64,000 bases of DNA, from contig JBOFDS010000009.1 in assembly GCA_051647245.1 (NCBI GenBank), positions 1 through 64,000 of the forward strand. The letters run 5' to 3'. Both the position numbers and the translations under genes were made by a program. Below are positions 26,496 to 34,991 of the stretch, piece by piece. The notes under the pieces are model-generated. The model was not told where the DNA came from and made no database searches. It worked only from the letters and a program-made list of their open reading frames with translations. Source of the DNA: Brevinema_A sp051647245 (GTDB lineage Bacteria > Spirochaetota > Brevinematia > Brevinematales > Brevinemataceae). The number at the start of each line of letters is the position of its first letter. The stretch's first letter is position 1.

Positions 26496-27098
26496 TTATT
26501 CAAGAGTTTCACGCGTACGAAACGCTTGAATAATACTTTTTTTTCCTGCAAAATGAATACTTGTGCCCACAGAAATCCCTCTAGCAAGCATTGTGAGTTT
26601 GATATTTGTATCTGAGAGAAACTCTTTAAGATACATAGAAGTCACATCAGCTTCCGTAGTAGCTCCTAAGGCAACAATTAATTCATTAATTTTTTTTGTT
26701 TGAAGTAGATCTTTCAACTTATCAAAAGGCAAACTCGAAATCGTATACCCTTCTAAAGGAGAAATCACTCCACCCAAGACAAAATACAATCCAGAATAAG
26801 AACCTGCCTCTTCAATATCAATAATATCAAGGACATCTTCCACAAGACAGAGTGTTTTTTGATCTCTTGTCTCATCAGAACAGATAGCACAGAGCTCTTT
26901 CCCCTCTAAAGTAAAGTAGCCACATTGAGGACAAACCCCTATCAAATCAGAAAAATTCAACAGATATTGCCCCAACTCCTTAGCATGAAGCCTACCCTTC
27001 TGAGTAAACCACACTGCTAATTTTTCAGCACTTTTAGGGCCTATATTGGGTGTCTTGCTTAATAGCTTAGACAGTCTTTTTATTGGTTCTGGAAGCAC
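26496..27098 (-). CDS. recR: Recombination mediator RecR
   Basis: 200 residues. N-terminal helix-hairpin-helix (KTPNIGPKSAEKLAVWF), C4 zinc finger (CPQCGY...CAICSD), Toprim domain (LCLVEDVLDIIDIEE...YFVLGGVISPLEG) and the C-terminal ARGISVGTSIHFA. Works with RecO/RecF in loading RecA at gaps. Last gene of dnaX-ybaB-recR. Confidence 0.96.
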   Translation of the reverse strand: MLPEPIKRLSKLLSKTPNIGPKSAEKLAVWFTQKGRLHAKELGQYLLNFSDLIGVCPQCGYFTLEGKELCAICSDETRDQKTLCLVEDVLDIIDIEEAGSYSGLYFVLGGVISPLEGYTISSLPFDKLKDLLQTKKINELIVALGATTEADVTSMYLKEFLSDTNIKLTMLARGISVGTSIHFAGKKSIIQAFRTRETLE

Positions 27099-27119
27099 TA
27101 GACCCTCTCTAAACCAGCT

Positions 27120-27419
27120 CTATTTACCTTGTTGCAATAAGTTTGCAATAGGAGAATTTTTGAAGGTTTTCTTTTGGATTGATTCTAATTCTTTGGAAGC
27201 AGCTTTTACAGCTTCTTTCACATTTTTCGCAAGATCTTCTTTAGAAAGATTCATTGCTTCATCCGAAAATTCGATGTGTTTTAATGTTTTTTCACCGTCA
27301 AGGGTTACTTTAACGTAGTCTTTTTTAGACGATGCTTTGATGCGCATTTCTTCGAGCTGCTTTTTGTAGCCGTTCATTTCTTCTCTCATCTTCATCATCT
27401 GTTTCATATTGTCTAACAT
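27120..27419 (-). CDS. YbaB/EbfC nucleoid-associated protein
   Basis: 99 residues; MLDNMKQMMKMREEMNGYKKQLEEM followed by VKVTLDGEKTLKHIEFSDEAM is typical of the YbaB/EbfC DNA-binding dimer family. Classical position between dnaX and recR. In Borrelia the orthologue (EbfC) binds DNA and organises the nucleoid. Confidence 0.93.
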   Translation of the reverse strand: MLDNMKQMMKMREEMNGYKKQLEEMRIKASSKKDYVKVTLDGEKTLKHIEFSDEAMNLSKEDLAKNVKEAVKAASKELESIQKKTFKNSPIANLLQQGK

Positions 27420-27437
27420 GAGAATCTCCTGACATTT

Positions 27438-28850
27438 TTATGATATTTCAAATAAATTTTTTAATACGCCTTCTCTGTCATCTATATCCGTAGAGAGAGG
27501 TTCTGGGGAACTTATTGGGATAGGATTAGCAGGTGCTGGTGAAGAAACTTCTTCGGGCTTTGGAACAATACGAGCCGGTGGAGGTGTATTTTGCTCCATC
27601 GCTACAGATAAAGCTCCTTTTTGAGGAGAAGGACTTGGTCTTGAAGCAGCTCTCTCTTGAATTTGTGGAGAAACAGCATTTGCAACTCTTGCCAAAACCC
27701 CACCTTTAGGTTCACGCCCTACTACTTTCAAAATTTCTTGTCGGAATTGAGTAAGAGGAATACGATTTTTATAATCAAGCATCTTAAAGAGCGTACTTTC
27801 TATCCAAAAACGCTCTGCTGTCTCTTTTCTAAGGAGATCGCACAGATCCAAAGATAAATTTAGTAAAATTAACATCTCATCGTCAGATAAGACTGAAAAT
27901 AATTCCTTAATTTTCTCATAACGATCGGGACTAATATTGAGTAAAGGGTGTCCCATAGGTACTTTTTTGATCAAAAGACCTTGACGCAGGAATTTGGTAA
28001 GATTTTCAGCAAAAGAAGAACCATCCCCCGCCTCTGTCAAGTAAGCATCCAACTGCTCCAAAACAAGAACGATATTTTGATGGGTAATTCCTTCAAGAAC
28101 ACCTTCAAAATATACATCAGCAGGAATCCCTAAGATTTCTCTTGTTTGCTGCGTGGTCAAATTACCTTGTGTATAAAGAATGACTTGGTCGAGAATCGTT
28201 TGAGAATCACGCATAGATCCATCACCAGCATTAGCAATGATCTCTATCGCTTCTTTTTCATAAGTGTAATTTTCGGCAATTAAAATATTTTCTAAAGCTG
28301 CAACGATCTTATCAAGAGGAATACGCTTTAGGAGGTAGTGCTGACAACGTGAACGGATGGTAGGCAAGACCTTGTTAGCCTCTGTTGTTGCAAGCATGAA
28401 GATAATATGAGCTGGTGGCTCTTCCAAAACCTTCAACAGAGCATTAGAAGCCTCTTTGGTAAGCATATGAACTTCGTCAATAATAAAGATCTTATACTTT
28501 AAGGACAAAGGGGTATAGATTGCATTATCACGAATTTCACGGATCTGCTCAATACCTCTATTCGAGGCACCGTCGATCTCACGGACGTCTAAGGATTGCC
28601 CAGTACTAATCTCAATACAAGCTGGACAAACCCCACAAACCTGAGGACTCTTTTCACAATTCAAGATCTTTGCAAGGATACGAGCAGTACTCGTCTTCCC
28701 TACTCCGCGAGGTCCAGAAAACAAATATGCGTGGGGAATCTTGCCACTGTTAACAGCATTAACAAGGGCTGTCGTGATGTGTTCTTGTCCAATAATCTGA
28801 TCAAAATCTTGCGGACGCCATTTACGAGCAGTAACTTGATATTTTTGCAT
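27438..28850 (-). CDS. dnaX: DNA polymerase III clamp-loader subunit gamma/tau
   Basis: 470-residue AAA+ clamp-loader protein. Walker A GPRGVGKTST (about 45-54), zinc module CEKSPQVCGVCPAC, Walker B IFIIDEVHML, sensor 1 LATTEANKVLPTIRSRC. A Pro/Ser-rich linker follows the collar domain, and the C-terminus is short, closer to gamma than to a full tau with polymerase-binding domains. First gene of dnaX-ybaB-recR; own promoter upstream. Confidence 0.95.
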   Translation of the reverse strand: MQKYQVTARKWRPQDFDQIIGQEHITTALVNAVNSGKIPHAYLFSGPRGVGKTSTARILAKILNCEKSPQVCGVCPACIEISTGQSLDVREIDGASNRGIEQIREIRDNAIYTPLSLKYKIFIIDEVHMLTKEASNALLKVLEEPPAHIIFMLATTEANKVLPTIRSRCQHYLLKRIPLDKIVAALENILIAENYTYEKEAIEIIANAGDGSMRDSQTILDQVILYTQGNLTTQQTREILGIPADVYFEGVLEGITHQNIVLVLEQLDAYLTEAGDGSSFAENLTKFLRQGLLIKKVPMGHPLLNISPDRYEKIKELFSVLSDDEMLILLNLSLDLCDLLRKETAERFWIESTLFKMLDYKNRIPLTQFRQEILKVVGREPKGGVLARVANAVSPQIQERAASRPSPSPQKGALSVAMEQNTPPPARIVPKPEEVSSPAPANPIPISSPEPLSTDIDDREGVLKNLFEIS

Positions 28851-28886
28851 GATTCCTTCTTAAAACATAAAGAATTGTTATTTATT

Positions 28887-28915
28887 AGTATGCAGGATTT
28901 CCAAAAAAAACTCAA
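28887..28915 (-). promoter_or_regulatory. Sigma70-type promoter of dnaX-ybaB-recR
   Basis: Minus-strand TTGAGT, 17 nt, CATACT; start about 30 nt before the dnaX ATG. Confidence 0.65.
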
Positions 28916-28954
28916 GTCTTTTTTTATTATTTTCATACATTTAAAATACCTATC

Positions 28955-28986
28955 AAAAAAGCCCCTAGAAACAGGGGCCTTTTTTG
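28955..28986 (-). terminator. Intrinsic terminator of the HU gene
   Basis: Stem GCCCCT / AGGGGC extended by A/T runs on both sides; it can function on either strand. Confidence 0.88.
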
Positions 28987-28997
28987 ATATAAAGATT

Positions 28998-29282
28998 CTA
29001 CAAGCTCTTTTTAAGTTTACCAGAAATAGATGCTTTAACTCTTTTCTTAGCAGGAATTTGAATCACTTCTCTAGTTTTAGGGTTGTGACCTGTACGAGCT
29101 TTAGACATTTCAACAGATAATGTTGTCAAGCCTGTTAATTCGACAGTTGTTCCTTTTTGTAAAGTATCGATTACTTCGGAAACAAATGTGCGTCCTAATT
29201 CTGCACCTTTGCTCTTAGGTAAACCCATTTTAGCTGCAACAGCTTCTCCGATTGCAACATAAGTCACTTTTGATGTACTCAT
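28998..29282 (-). CDS. HU/IHF family DNA-binding protein
   Basis: 94 residues. The beta-arm signature ARTGHNPKTREVIQIPAKKRVK is clear, after the dimerisation helices. Slightly longer at the N-terminus than E. coli HU. Monocistronic, with GGAGG before the ATG, its own promoter and terminator. HU versus IHF cannot be separated safely. Confidence 0.93.
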   Translation of the reverse strand: MSTSKVTYVAIGEAVAAKMGLPKSKGAELGRTFVSEVIDTLQKGTTVELTGLTTLSVEMSKARTGHNPKTREVIQIPAKKRVKASISGKLKKSL

Positions 29283-29339
29283 TGGTATTCCTCCAAATTT
29301 CGTTCTGAGTTTTTGTTTTTGTCAAACATATTGTATATA

Positions 29340-29368
29340 ATCATAATGTAGTTTTATAAAAAAATCAA
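29340..29368 (-). promoter_or_regulatory. Sigma70-type promoter of the HU gene
   Basis: Minus-strand TTGATT, 17 nt, TATGAT, roughly 50 nt before the start codon. Confidence 0.65.
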
Positions 29369-29480
29369 GTCTTTTTTGCATTATTTATTGATTAAATCTA
29401 CAATTAAAATAATTTCTTTTGATTTTAAGCCCCAAAATGCTATTTTTGAGGGAATTTTTGTTTAATAAACATAAGATGAA

Positions 29481-29981
29481 CTAAAAAAATCGATGTAAAA
29501 CAAATAAATATCCATTTGTATTTCTGGCTAAACCAAACTTATATAGTATATAAGTACTATGCGGCAAATCTTTATATTTCAAAATCAGTTCCGTAGCTCC
29601 ATCAATCTCAACAATGTTTATCAATTCATAATTTAAAATATATCCCTCACAACAACTGTAATCAGCAATCTCAAGACTAAATTTGTTAATAATTTCGAGA
29701 AGAGTCTGATAATTTTGTTCTACTAAAAAAAAAGATCCTTGTTTTTCTGTGGAAAGTTGGTTGAAGATATCAACAAAAAACTGAATATCTGCAGGTAGTA
29801 ATTTTATATACCCCTCTTCAATTTCCACACCAGCTATACCTTTATATATTGGGTATTGATGATTTAATTCGAGAGCTTCGTCGGGATCAGAGAGAGAGGA
29901 TTTGACCTTTTCTTTGATCTTTTTGAGATCTGTCAACTCAAAATTTTCGAGGAACTTATCTTCAGTCCATATATTTTTCAT
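29481..29981 (-). CDS. Unknown cytoplasmic protein behind the nucleotide cyclase
   Basis: 166 residues, not recognised. No signal peptide or membrane segment; acidic first third, then alternating hydrophobic strands (GYILNYELINIVEIDGATELILKYKDLPHSTYILYKFG). Starts 26 nt after the cyclase gene on the same strand, so probably co-transcribed and possibly a partner. Confidence 0.75.
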   Translation of the reverse strand: MKNIWTEDKFLENFELTDLKKIKEKVKSSLSDPDEALELNHQYPIYKGIAGVEIEEGYIKLLPADIQFFVDIFNQLSTEKQGSFFLVEQNYQTLLEIINKFSLEIADYSCCEGYILNYELINIVEIDGATELILKYKDLPHSTYILYKFGLARNTNGYLFVLHRFF

Positions 29982-30007
29982 AAAAACCTCTCAATGTCTT
30001 ATTGAGC

Positions 30008-31759
30008 TTATTTTGAAGTCCAATTTTGAACACCTTCCCAATCTTCGGGAGGATTAGAAACAAGGTATTCACAACGTTCTCGGTACATTTGAGCAAGATA
30101 ATGCTTAAATCCATCTCCCTCTTCCAATTCCTTAAAAGCTTTCAAACCCTCTTCAAAATCACCATCAAAATAAAATTTTTGTATTTGCGAAAACTTTAGA
30201 TAAAAAGCGACTTGTTCATGGGTCATTTTCGATTTTAACATTGGTGCAAAGATCTTAACTGGTAATAATTTACCTTTCACCCTCACATTATCAACGTGAA
30301 CATAATAAAGATCATCATTTTCGATATCATCTTTTGTTGATTCGCTGACAAGAAGAGGCATCTTATAGGATTTTGTCAAACCTTCTAAGCGAGAAGCTAA
30401 ATTCACAGGGTCACCCATCACTGTATAATCAACCTTTTGCTCAGAACCGATATTACCAACAATGGCATCACCTGTATTAATACCTATCCCCGTCTCAAAA
30501 ACTCTAAGTCCTTGAGCGATCTGATTTTCATTAAAGATCGTTAATGACTCTACCATATCCAATGCTGCCAGCACGGAAGATTCAGCGTCATTTGGGCGTT
30601 GTTTTGGAGCTCCGAAGACCGCCATAATAGCATCTCCGATAAATTTATCGATAATACCGTTATTTGTTACAATGTGATTCACCATTAAAGTAAAGTAATT
30701 ATTCAAAGATGTAACGAGTTGTTCAGGAGAAATTGCCTCCGAAATAGTCGTAAAATCACGAATATCAGAAAATAAAATAGAAATTTTTTGTTTCTTCCCA
30801 ATCAACATGGAATCACTTGAATTTTCAAGAACTTCTTCAATAACATCACTTGGAACATATTTTTGGAAGATAAATCTGATTCTTTCTTCTTTTTTCTTAG
30901 CAAGAACAGTATTGTACGCATAGTTTTTGATATGATTGTAGGATTTTTCAAGCTCTTGTACCATACCATTGAAGTATTCTCCAAGAAGCCCAATTTCGTC
31001 AGGATAATAAATCTTAATCCGACGACTGAAATCCATCGTATCCGTAATTTCACGAATTGTATTCACAAAATTATCAAGAGGTTTTGTGAGAAAGCCCACA
31101 AATAAAATAATCAATATCGTTACAACAATCAAACCAATAATAACAATCGCCACAATATAACTCATAATCACGCGGACAGGTTCGTAGAAATTTTGACGTT
31201 TTGTAATAATAATAAGCCAAACTTCTGAGCTATAACTAGTTAGATAAAGCCCTACATAGTGGTTCCCAGATTCTGATTCAAATTCAAGCCAGCTATTACG
31301 ATTTACCCCTTCTTTTTCTACAGCATACTCCCTTTCGGTCAGAAGATCGTAGAGTTTATTAATATCAAATTGAGCTAACTCGTTCGAATGCGATGAGTAA
31401 GTTCCTTTTAATAATTCTATTTTTTTATAAGGGATAATCAAAAAAGTTTCATCTGAAAATTTTTTAGTATATTCGACAGTATTTTCGTAAACATCAAACG
31501 CTACATCAATATCACTATCTTTTAAGATCTTTTCTTGCTCAATCTGATCTTGGAAGAAAGAATTCACTTCTTGGAGCTTGTAACCCATGAATTCTTTAGC
31601 AATATTGGTAATACCGTTATTTGAAGAAAAATAAATAGTCATACCTAAAAAGGAAAAAATGATCAAGAAAAACGGAATAATCACCAGAAGGATCTTAAAG
31701 CGAAGATTTTTTTTGATCTTTACACCACTTTTAGGTTCTTGAAGAGCTATTTTCATCAA
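30008..31759 (-). CDS. Membrane class III adenylate/guanylate cyclase with HAMP domain
   Basis: 583 residues. TM1 (about 22-46), an outer sensor domain, TM2 (about 193-220), HAMP (KPLDNFVNTIREITDTMDFSRRI), then a class III cyclase domain. Metal-binding Asp residues are in LFSDIRDFT and FIGDAIMAVFG, with GINTGDAIVGNIGS and the VDYTVMGDPVNLASRLEG motif carrying the Asn of the transition-state pair. Catalytically complete by motif. Likely makes cAMP in response to an external signal. Confidence 0.92.
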   Translation of the reverse strand: MMKIALQEPKSGVKIKKNLRFKILLVIIPFFLIIFSFLGMTIYFSSNNGITNIAKEFMGYKLQEVNSFFQDQIEQEKILKDSDIDVAFDVYENTVEYTKKFSDETFLIIPYKKIELLKGTYSSHSNELAQFDINKLYDLLTEREYAVEKEGVNRNSWLEFESESGNHYVGLYLTSYSSEVWLIIITKRQNFYEPVRVIMSYIVAIVIIGLIVVTILIILFVGFLTKPLDNFVNTIREITDTMDFSRRIKIYYPDEIGLLGEYFNGMVQELEKSYNHIKNYAYNTVLAKKKEERIRFIFQKYVPSDVIEEVLENSSDSMLIGKKQKISILFSDIRDFTTISEAISPEQLVTSLNNYFTLMVNHIVTNNGIIDKFIGDAIMAVFGAPKQRPNDAESSVLAALDMVESLTIFNENQIAQGLRVFETGIGINTGDAIVGNIGSEQKVDYTVMGDPVNLASRLEGLTKSYKMPLLVSESTKDDIENDDLYYVHVDNVRVKGKLLPVKIFAPMLKSKMTHEQVAFYLKFSQIQKFYFDGDFEEGLKAFKELEEGDGFKHYLAQMYRERCEYLVSNPPEDWEGVQNWTSK

Positions 31760-31956
31760 GCACCTATTATTTATAATTTATCTAAAATACTGCATTATAT
31801 ATAATTAAAAAAATCAATTTACAATTATGAAATAGTTGGTATTTTGATATTAGTTCTTCGGCACTTACACCTTCAAAAATAAAGAGTTAAAGTTGCTATT
31901 TTGTTAAAATAATAAAAATTTTATTACTTTATAAAAATTAGTAATAAAGAAAAGTC

Positions 31957-31985
31957 TTGCTTTTTTGAAAAAGTTGTATTATACT
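31957..31985 (+). promoter_or_regulatory. Sigma70-type promoter of the BFD-like gene
   Basis: TTGCTT, 17 nt, TATACT, about 25 nt before a GGAGG ribosome site. I see no clear Fur box in the 258-nt gap 31760-32017. Confidence 0.65.
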
Positions 31986-32017
31986 AAAATACATAGTTTA
32001 TATGGAGGTATGTAATC

Positions 32018-32215
32018 ATGGCAAATAGAGACGATATCATCTGTTCATGTTTAAATATTACAGTTGGTGAGATCCAAGATCACATCGCAGCAAATCCTGG
32101 AATCACAGTTGAAGAGATTGTTGACCAAACAGGTGCTGGATCAATTTGTGGAATGTGTATTGATGGATCTAATGGTGTTGAACCATCTATTCAAGATCTT
32201 GTTAACAACCAGTAA
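32018..32215 (+). CDS. BFD-like [2Fe-2S] protein
   Basis: 65 residues. Four cysteines in the BFD pattern (Cys9-X-Cys11 and Cys44-X2-Cys47) with ICSCLNITVGEI and GSICGMC match the bacterioferritin-associated ferredoxin / NirB-type [2Fe-2S] fold. It stands alone with its own promoter and terminator; no bacterioferritin or other BFD partner is nearby, so its redox partner is unknown. Confidence 0.85.
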   Translation: MANRDDIICSCLNITVGEIQDHIAANPGITVEEIVDQTGAGSICGMCIDGSNGVEPSIQDLVNNQ

Positions 32216-32228
32216 TTGTTACATATAT

Positions 32229-32261
32229 TGAAAAACCCACTCATATGAGTGGGTTTTTTGT
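32229..32261. terminator. Bidirectional intrinsic terminator
   Basis: Stem AAAACCCACTCAT / ATGAGTGGGTTTT between the BFD-like gene (+) and accC (-). Confidence 0.92.
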
Positions 32262-32262
32262 T

Positions 32263-33633
32263 TTAATTTTGATCTTCAGATTTGAGTTCAAAATTGTCTA
32301 AAAATTTGGTTGTAAATTCACCAGATCTAAAGACAGGATCTTTCATCACTTGCTTATGAAAAGGAATTGTAGTTGAAACACCTTTTCCAGAAAGTACCAT
32401 TTCGTCTAAAAGACGATGCATACGGTCAAGAGCTTCTTCTCTAGTTCGTCCAAAAGTCATCACCTTGGCTACAAGAGAATCATAGAATTGAGGGATGGTA
32501 TACCCTGTGTAAGCATGAGAATCAATACGTACTCCAAATCCTCCTGGGAAATGAACCGCATCTAAAGTCCCTGGAGTTGGCATGAAGTCTTGGAAAGGAT
32601 TTTCTGCGTTGATACGGCACTCAATAGCTGCTCCAAGTAATTGAACATCATCTTGTTTGAAAGATAATTTTTCACCGGAAGCAATTAATAACTGTTCTTT
32701 AACGAGATCGATACCTGTTGCCAATTCTGTCACACAGTGTTCCACTTGAATTCTTGTGTTAACTTCCATAAAGTAGAACTTTTTGTTGGATGCATCGTAC
32801 AAAAATTCCATCGTACCCGCACCAACGTAACCAACTTTTTTGATACCTTTAACACAGATATCACCAAGCTCTTTACGTTGTTTTGGTGTGAGGGCTGGAC
32901 TTGGAGCTTCTTCAATCAATTTTTGGTGACGACGTTGAACGGAACAATCACGCTCCATCAAATGCACCACGTTTCCATGGGTGTCTCCAATAAATTGCAC
33001 CTCAATATGACGAGGATTTTCATGGTATTTTTCAAGATAAACTTTTGGGTCACCGAAATTGATTTCAGCTTCACTACATGCAACAGAGTACATCTTGAGA
33101 AGCTCATCATCATTCCAAACCACACGCATACCTTTACCACCACCGCCAGAACAAGCCTTGATGATGATAGGGTAACCAGATTTTTGTGCAAAGCTAAGAG
33201 CTTCTTCCACAGAATCCAAAGCACCTGTACCAGGAGTGATAGGCACCCCCGCATCGGACATCTCTTTTCTGGCAGCTGTTTTGTTACCAAGAAGATCGAT
33301 GACTTCAGAAGAAGGTCCGATGAAAGTGATATGGTGTTTTTGACAAATTTCTGCAAACTTTGCATTTTCGGATAAAAATCCATACCCAGGGTGAATTGCT
33401 TCCGCCCCAGAAATACGAGCAGCAGAAATCAAAGCAGGAATATTCAAATAAGATTCAGAGGAAGGAGCTGGCCCTATACAAATAGCAATATCAGCTAATT
33501 TCACGTGCAAAGAATCAGCATCAGCCTCAGAGTAAACTGCAACTGTTTCGATTCCGAGTTCTTTTGCAGCACGAATCACACGTACCGCGATTTCACCTCT
33601 ATTTGCGATAAGAATTCTTTTAAGCATCTTCAT
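32263..33633 (-). CDS. accC: Acetyl-CoA carboxylase biotin carboxylase subunit
   Basis: 456 residues, normal length. Start MLKRILIANRGEIAVRVIRAAKELG; glycine-rich ATP loop KACSGGGGKGMRVVW; LEKYHENPRHIEVQ; RDCSVQRRHQKLIEEAPSP; catalytic cluster MEF...FMEVNTRIQVEH; and ECRINAENP. All key residues for ATP, bicarbonate and biotin chemistry are present. The frame overlaps the accB 3' end by 14 nt. Its neighbour AccB lacks the biotin lysine, so the biotinylated partner must be encoded elsewhere or the pair acts differently. Confidence 0.95.
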   Translation of the reverse strand: MKMLKRILIANRGEIAVRVIRAAKELGIETVAVYSEADADSLHVKLADIAICIGPAPSSESYLNIPALISAARISGAEAIHPGYGFLSENAKFAEICQKHHITFIGPSSEVIDLLGNKTAARKEMSDAGVPITPGTGALDSVEEALSFAQKSGYPIIIKACSGGGGKGMRVVWNDDELLKMYSVACSEAEINFGDPKVYLEKYHENPRHIEVQFIGDTHGNVVHLMERDCSVQRRHQKLIEEAPSPALTPKQRKELGDICVKGIKKVGYVGAGTMEFLYDASNKKFYFMEVNTRIQVEHCVTELATGIDLVKEQLLIASGEKLSFKQDDVQLLGAAIECRINAENPFQDFMPTPGTLDAVHFPGGFGVRIDSHAYTGYTIPQFYDSLVAKVMTFGRTREEALDRMHRLLDEMVLSGKGVSTTIPFHKQVMKDPVFRSGEFTTKFLDNFELKSEDQN

Positions 33634-34075
33634 TTAATTTCTCCAAACGGAAAATAGGTTGGCCGTATTCGATTGGTTGCTCATCTTCAACAAGCATCTC
33701 GATCACTTTTCCAGAAATTTTCGCAACAACATCGTGTCTCACGCCTAAAACAAGAACGTGACCTACGATCTGCCCAACTTTAACCACATCTCTCAATTTG
33801 ATATAGTACTCGCCTGTTCTTGGGTTACTTCTTTCGAAAATACCCACAGCTGGAGAGAGAATATCATTATTAGATTGAGTAGAAGCAGGCTTTTTAGGAG
33901 CAGTAGGAGCTGGTGCAACCACAGGTGCTGGTACTGGAGCAACAGCAGGTTTCATTTTTTTTCCATCACCAAAAGTAATAGAAAAAGTACCTTCTTGACT
34001 TTCAACATCGATACAATCAATGTCTAATCCAGAAAACATTTCATAGATTTTTTTGATATCTTTCATACTATTCAT
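33620..34075 (-). CDS. accB: Biotin carboxyl carrier protein-like AccB without the biotinyl lysine
   Basis: 151 residues with full BCCP architecture: N-terminal helical domain (IKKIYEMFSGLDIDCIDVE), Pro/Ala-rich linker (about 42-65), and C-terminal biotinyl-type barrel (LSPAVGIFERS... to PIEYGQPIFRLE). An ungapped alignment to E. coli BCCP puts LVLGV (108-112) where EAMKM should be, so the biotin-accepting Lys is Gly111 (codon 33745-33743, GGC). The fold residues on both sides are conserved and the frame is intact. It sits in the standard efp-accB-accC order. It may be a non-biotinylated structural or regulatory paralogue, or a decayed gene. Confidence 0.85.
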   Translation of the reverse strand: MNSMKDIKKIYEMFSGLDIDCIDVESQEGTFSITFGDGKKMKPAVAPVPAPVVAPAPTAPKKPASTQSNNDILSPAVGIFERSNPRTGEYYIKLRDVVKVGQIVGHVLVLGVRHDVVAKISGKVIEMLVEDEQPIEYGQPIFRLEKLNEDA

Positions 34076-34089
34076 AGTGTCTCCACAGA

Positions 34090-34650
34090 TTACGCTTTAA
34101 CACGCTCAATATAACGATCATCTCTTGTGTCTACTTTAACAATTTCCCCAACATTCACAAATAAAGGCACTTGAATGACTGCACCAGTTTCGAGTGTTGC
34201 AGGTTTGGAGCCACCACTAACGGTATCACCTTTGAGACCTGGATCTGTTTCTGTAATTTGGAGATTGACAAACATAGGAGCATCAACAGCAATCACTTCT
34301 TCTTGATAAATTTTCAATTCAGCCATACCTTGTTCTTTAAGGTAAAGCTCTGTCTCGCCTACAACAGATGCAGGGACATTGTATTGATCATAAGTTTCTT
34401 GATCCATAAAGACGAAATCTGTCCCTTCTTTATAGAGGTACTGAGCTTCTCTATTATCTACACGAGCTTGCTCAACAGTGTCTCCACCACGGAAAACTCT
34501 ATCTAACATGTTTCCTTTGATAATGTTTCTGAGTTTTGTTCTCATCACAGCGCCACCTTTACCAGGTTTGTGATGTTGGCACCAAGCAACGTACCATAAT
34601 TGATTTTCAAAATTAAGGATCATACCTTTTTTAATATCTTCGTAGTTCAT
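34090..34650 (-). CDS. efp: Elongation factor P
   Basis: 186 residues, three beta-barrel domains as usual. Domain I loop HHKPGKGGAV carries the conserved Lys31 (E. coli Lys34 position) that contacts the P-site tRNA and is often modified. The C-terminal signature KVDTRDDRYIERV is present. Relieves stalling at polyproline. 14 nt before accB. No modification enzyme is in the window. Confidence 0.96.
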   Translation of the reverse strand: MNYEDIKKGMILNFENQLWYVAWCQHHKPGKGGAVMRTKLRNIIKGNMLDRVFRGGDTVEQARVDNREAQYLYKEGTDFVFMDQETYDQYNVPASVVGETELYLKEQGMAELKIYQEEVIAVDAPMFVNLQITETDPGLKGDTVSGGSKPATLETGAVIQVPLFVNVGEIVKVDTRDDRYIERVKA

Positions 34651-34667
34651 GATTCCTCCATAAAGGT

Positions 34668-34979
34668 TTATTTTTTGTTTAAAATTTGTTTTAATAGTTC
34701 GTTTTGTTGAGCAAGCAATCGCTCTGTTTGTTTGGTATTATCAGCAATTTGAACGATCTTCGCAAAGAGCACCATATTGATAAAGGTGGGGATCAGAAAC
34801 ATAATAGGCACAATAACACCTAAGGCAATCCAGAAATTTTTACTTCTAATATCAAAAAAAGTGGTCAAAATAGGCCAAAAATTCATAATTAAGAGATAAG
34901 TCCCTAAAAAACAGAGAGCTAGAAAAAAGAATGTTTTCACCCAAGAGTTAAGAAAGATTTTTTTAAGAATATTGATCAT
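34668..34979 (-). CDS. Small two-TM membrane protein
   Basis: 103 residues with two hydrophobic segments (about 13-36 and 47-72) and a charged C-terminal helix that looks coiled-coil (VQIADNTKQTERLLAQQNELLKQILNKK). Not recognised. Between pepP and efp on the same strand with 12- and 17-nt gaps, so part of that operon. Confidence 0.75.
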   Translation of the reverse strand: MINILKKIFLNSWVKTFFFLALCFLGTYLLIMNFWPILTTFFDIRSKNFWIALGVIVPIMFLIPTFINMVLFAKIVQIADNTKQTERLLAQQNELLKQILNKK

Positions 34980-34991
34980 CAGTCCCTCAGA

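Noticed and set aside
33740..33760. Frameshift or sequencing error explaining the missing AccB lysine
   Set aside because: Conserved BCCP residues align without gaps on both sides in one frame; two base changes would be needed for a lysine codon.
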